From Moheibacter sediminis (GTDB taxonomy: Bacteria > Bacteroidota > Bacteroidia > Flavobacteriales > Weeksellaceae): 64,000 bases of DNA. The translations under genes were made by a program, and so were the position numbers. The notes beneath the pieces were generated by a model. It saw only the letters and a list, made by a program, of their open reading frames with translations, made no database searches and was not told where the DNA came from. This document shows, piece by piece, positions 62,618 through 64,000 of this stretch; positions within the stretch are counted from its first letter, which is position 1; the number at the start of each line of letters is the position of its first letter. The DNA lies in assembly GCF_900176425.1 (NCBI RefSeq), contig NZ_FWXS01000005.1:1-64000 (forward strand), in the 5' to 3' direction.

Positions 62618-64000
62618 ATGACAAAATCGCTACTCTCACTTTTTCTCATCTTCGCTACATTTTTCCTTTTTGCTCAAACAACATATGTGCCCGACGATAA
62701 TTTTGAACAGGCTCTTATAGATGAAGGACTCGATGATGTTTTAGATGATTATGTGCTGACAAGCAATATTTCCGCAGTGACTGTCTTATATCTAACTGAA
62801 AGAGGAATTTCTGATTTGACGGGAATTGAAGATTTTACAGCTTTACAGAGATTACAATGTTTAGGTAATCAATTAATTAATTTAGATGTGAGTCAGAATT
62901 TGAATTTGACGCATTTATATTTTTCTCAAAATCAGTTAACCCATGTAGATTTGAGCCAAAATATAAATTTGATTGAATTGGGTTGTTCCGAGAATCAATT
63001 AACAAGTTTGAATTTAAATGAAAATATTAATTTAAAAAAATTGTTTTGTCACAACAACCAGTTAACTACTTTAAATCTTAGTCAAAATAAAAGTTTAGTT
63101 GAGTTGTACAGTTTTAAAAATTTATTAACCAATTTAAATGTGAGCGACAATATAAGTTTAGAAGTTTTGTATTGCTGGGACAATCGATTAAACAATTTGG
63201 ATTTAAGTAATAACACTTCTTTGGCATATTTAGATTGTGCTAAAAATCAATTAAGCGATTTAGATTTAACTCAAAATATAGATTTAATCGAAATTAATTG
63301 TTCAGAAAACAATTTGGCAAATTTAGATGTAACTCAACATCCAAACCTTACAGAATTGTTTTGTAGTCATAATCAGTTAACTAATTTAGATTTAAGTCAA
63401 AATACTAATTTAGGTGATTTGAATTGTAGTTATAATGATTTAACTAATTTGGATGTGGACAATAATCTGAACTTGTGGCGATTGCATTGTAACAACAATC
63501 AATTGACCGATTTAGTTGTAACTAATAAATTAGATTTATCAGATTTAAACTGTAAACAGAATCAATTAACGCTTCTCAATATTGATGGTCTTACTTCTTT
63601 AGAACAATTAGTATGTTCTGACAATAACTTATCCAGCTTGGACTTGAGTACCAACGTAGCTTTAAATTATTTAGATTGCTCTGAAAACCAATTGACAAAT
63701 TTAGATGTTACACAAAATATAGCGTTAAGTTGGCTTGATTGTAAATCCAATCAACTGACAAGTTTAGATTTGAGTCATAATGAATCTTTAGGGAATTTAG
63801 AATGTGGATTCAACCGATTGATCAATTTGGATTTGAGTAATAAACCCAATTTGTGGAGATTGCATTGTAATGACAACCAATTAACTCGGTTAAATGCTAA
63901 AAATGGGAACAGCATGAATTATAGCTTAGGTTTTAATTCACTTAATAATCCTAATTTGCTCTGCATACAAGTAGATAATCAAAATTGGGCAACTTCCAAT
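62618..64000 (+). CDS. Secreted leucine-rich-repeat protein, 3' end beyond the window
   Basis: An open frame from ATG 62618 runs to the window edge (461 codons seen, no stop). It starts with a signal peptide (MTKSLLSLFLIFATFFLFAQ), then YVPDDNFEQALIDEGLDD, a linker typical of flavobacterial LRR proteins. It continues with about 18 repeats of roughly 21 residues with consensus L-x-x-L-x-C-x-x-N-Q-L-T-N-L-D-L-[ST]-x-N (for example NQLTNLDLSQN). Tandem Leu-Asp-Leu units of this kind form a horseshoe that binds proteins. Relatives usually end in a T9SS sorting domain, which would lie outside the window. Confidence 0.92.
   Translation, partial: MTKSLLSLFLIFATFFLFAQTTYVPDDNFEQALIDEGLDDVLDDYVLTSNISAVTVLYLTERGISDLTGIEDFTALQRLQCLGNQLINLDVSQNLNLTHLYFSQNQLTHVDLSQNINLIELGCSENQLTSLNLNENINLKKLFCHNNQLTTLNLSQNKSLVELYSFKNLLTNLNVSDNISLEVLYCWDNRLNNLDLSNNTSLAYLDCAKNQLSDLDLTQNIDLIEINCSENNLANLDVTQHPNLTELFCSHNQLTNLDLSQNTNLGDLNCSYNDLTNLDVDNNLNLWRLHCNNNQLTDLVVTNKLDLSDLNCKQNQLTLLNIDGLTSLEQLVCSDNNLSSLDLSTNVALNYLDCSENQLTNLDVTQNIALSWLDCKSNQLTSLDLSHNESLGNLECGFNRLINLDLSNKPNLWRLHCNDNQLTRLNAKNGNSMNYSLGFNSLNNPNLLCIQVDNQNWATSN

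Noticed and set aside
62618-64000. Non-coding satellite repeat
   Set aside because: The ~63-bp periodicity encodes leucine-rich repeats behind a signal peptide in one unbroken frame.

Overview
The window is chromosomal DNA of a low-GC member of Bacteroidota, most likely class Flavobacteriia (family not resolved; a Weeksellaceae/Flavobacteriaceae-type genome). Four things point there. The promoters match the Bacteroidota -7 consensus TAnnTTTG, in one case with a perfect TTTG-N19 spacing (rpsL). Type IX secretion (T9SS) C-terminal sorting domains are present. Secreted proteins of the 'QVGIGT..P' type are abundant. Typical Bacteroidota families occur: TPR-AraC membrane regulators, DHOR/imelysin, MG2/A2M lipoproteins, and LRR proteins rich in 'NQLTNLDLS'.

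Layout. 1-80: tail of a gliding/T9SS type B sorted protein. 491-2880 (-): LytTR response regulator and TPR histidine kinase pair. 2997-5566 (-): cluster of small lipoproteins and membrane proteins sharing a duplicated domain. 5973-8147: fatty acid hydroxylase, unknown protein, small cupin. 8491-10143: TPR-AraC sensor/regulator. 10144-10657: gene-free stretch with four stem-loops. 10658-22733 (+): small genes followed by ten secreted paralogues with a constant N-terminal module and different C-terminal modules (C1q-like, three 7-repeat propeller-like proteins, FISUMP). One paralogue is frameshifted in its signal peptide at an A8 tract. 23162-25369 (-): T9SS-sorted reprolysin-like metalloprotease. 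25431-28856: lipoprotein, rhomboid protease, ATP-grasp, DinB, NRDE/TANGO2. 28968-31502: ClpC. 31569-41481: XRE regulator divergent from a YbjN/YjfI-like - PspA - DUF4177 - YqiJ-like - flotillin - giant AAA+ ATPase operon, a membrane-integrity system. 41809-42119: RNase P RNA. 42162-46461 (-): porin - imelysin - di-heme oxidoreductase - DoxX operon. 46633-46926: Lys-rich secreted peptide. 46982-52561 (-): alpha-2-macroglobulin lipoprotein. 52698-54730 (+): quinone reductase, DJ-1/PfpI lipoprotein and Crp/Fnr regulator behind a perfect TGTGA-N6-TCACA operator. 54758-55561 (-): UbiA-family protein. 55692-58535: glycine decarboxylase GcvP. 59159-62484: rpsL-rpsG-fusA-rpsJ, closed by a terminator. 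62618-end: leucine-rich-repeat secreted protein cut by the window edge.

The most notable units are: (i) the constant-head/variable-tail surface protein array with a homopolymer frameshift; (ii) the PspA/flotillin/AAA+ operon facing an XRE repressor across a palindrome; (iii) the Crp-type autoregulatory circuit, in which the recognition-helix residues fit the operator next to the operon; and (iv) the duplicated lipoprotein/terminator cluster. All functional calls come from reading motifs. No database search was run.
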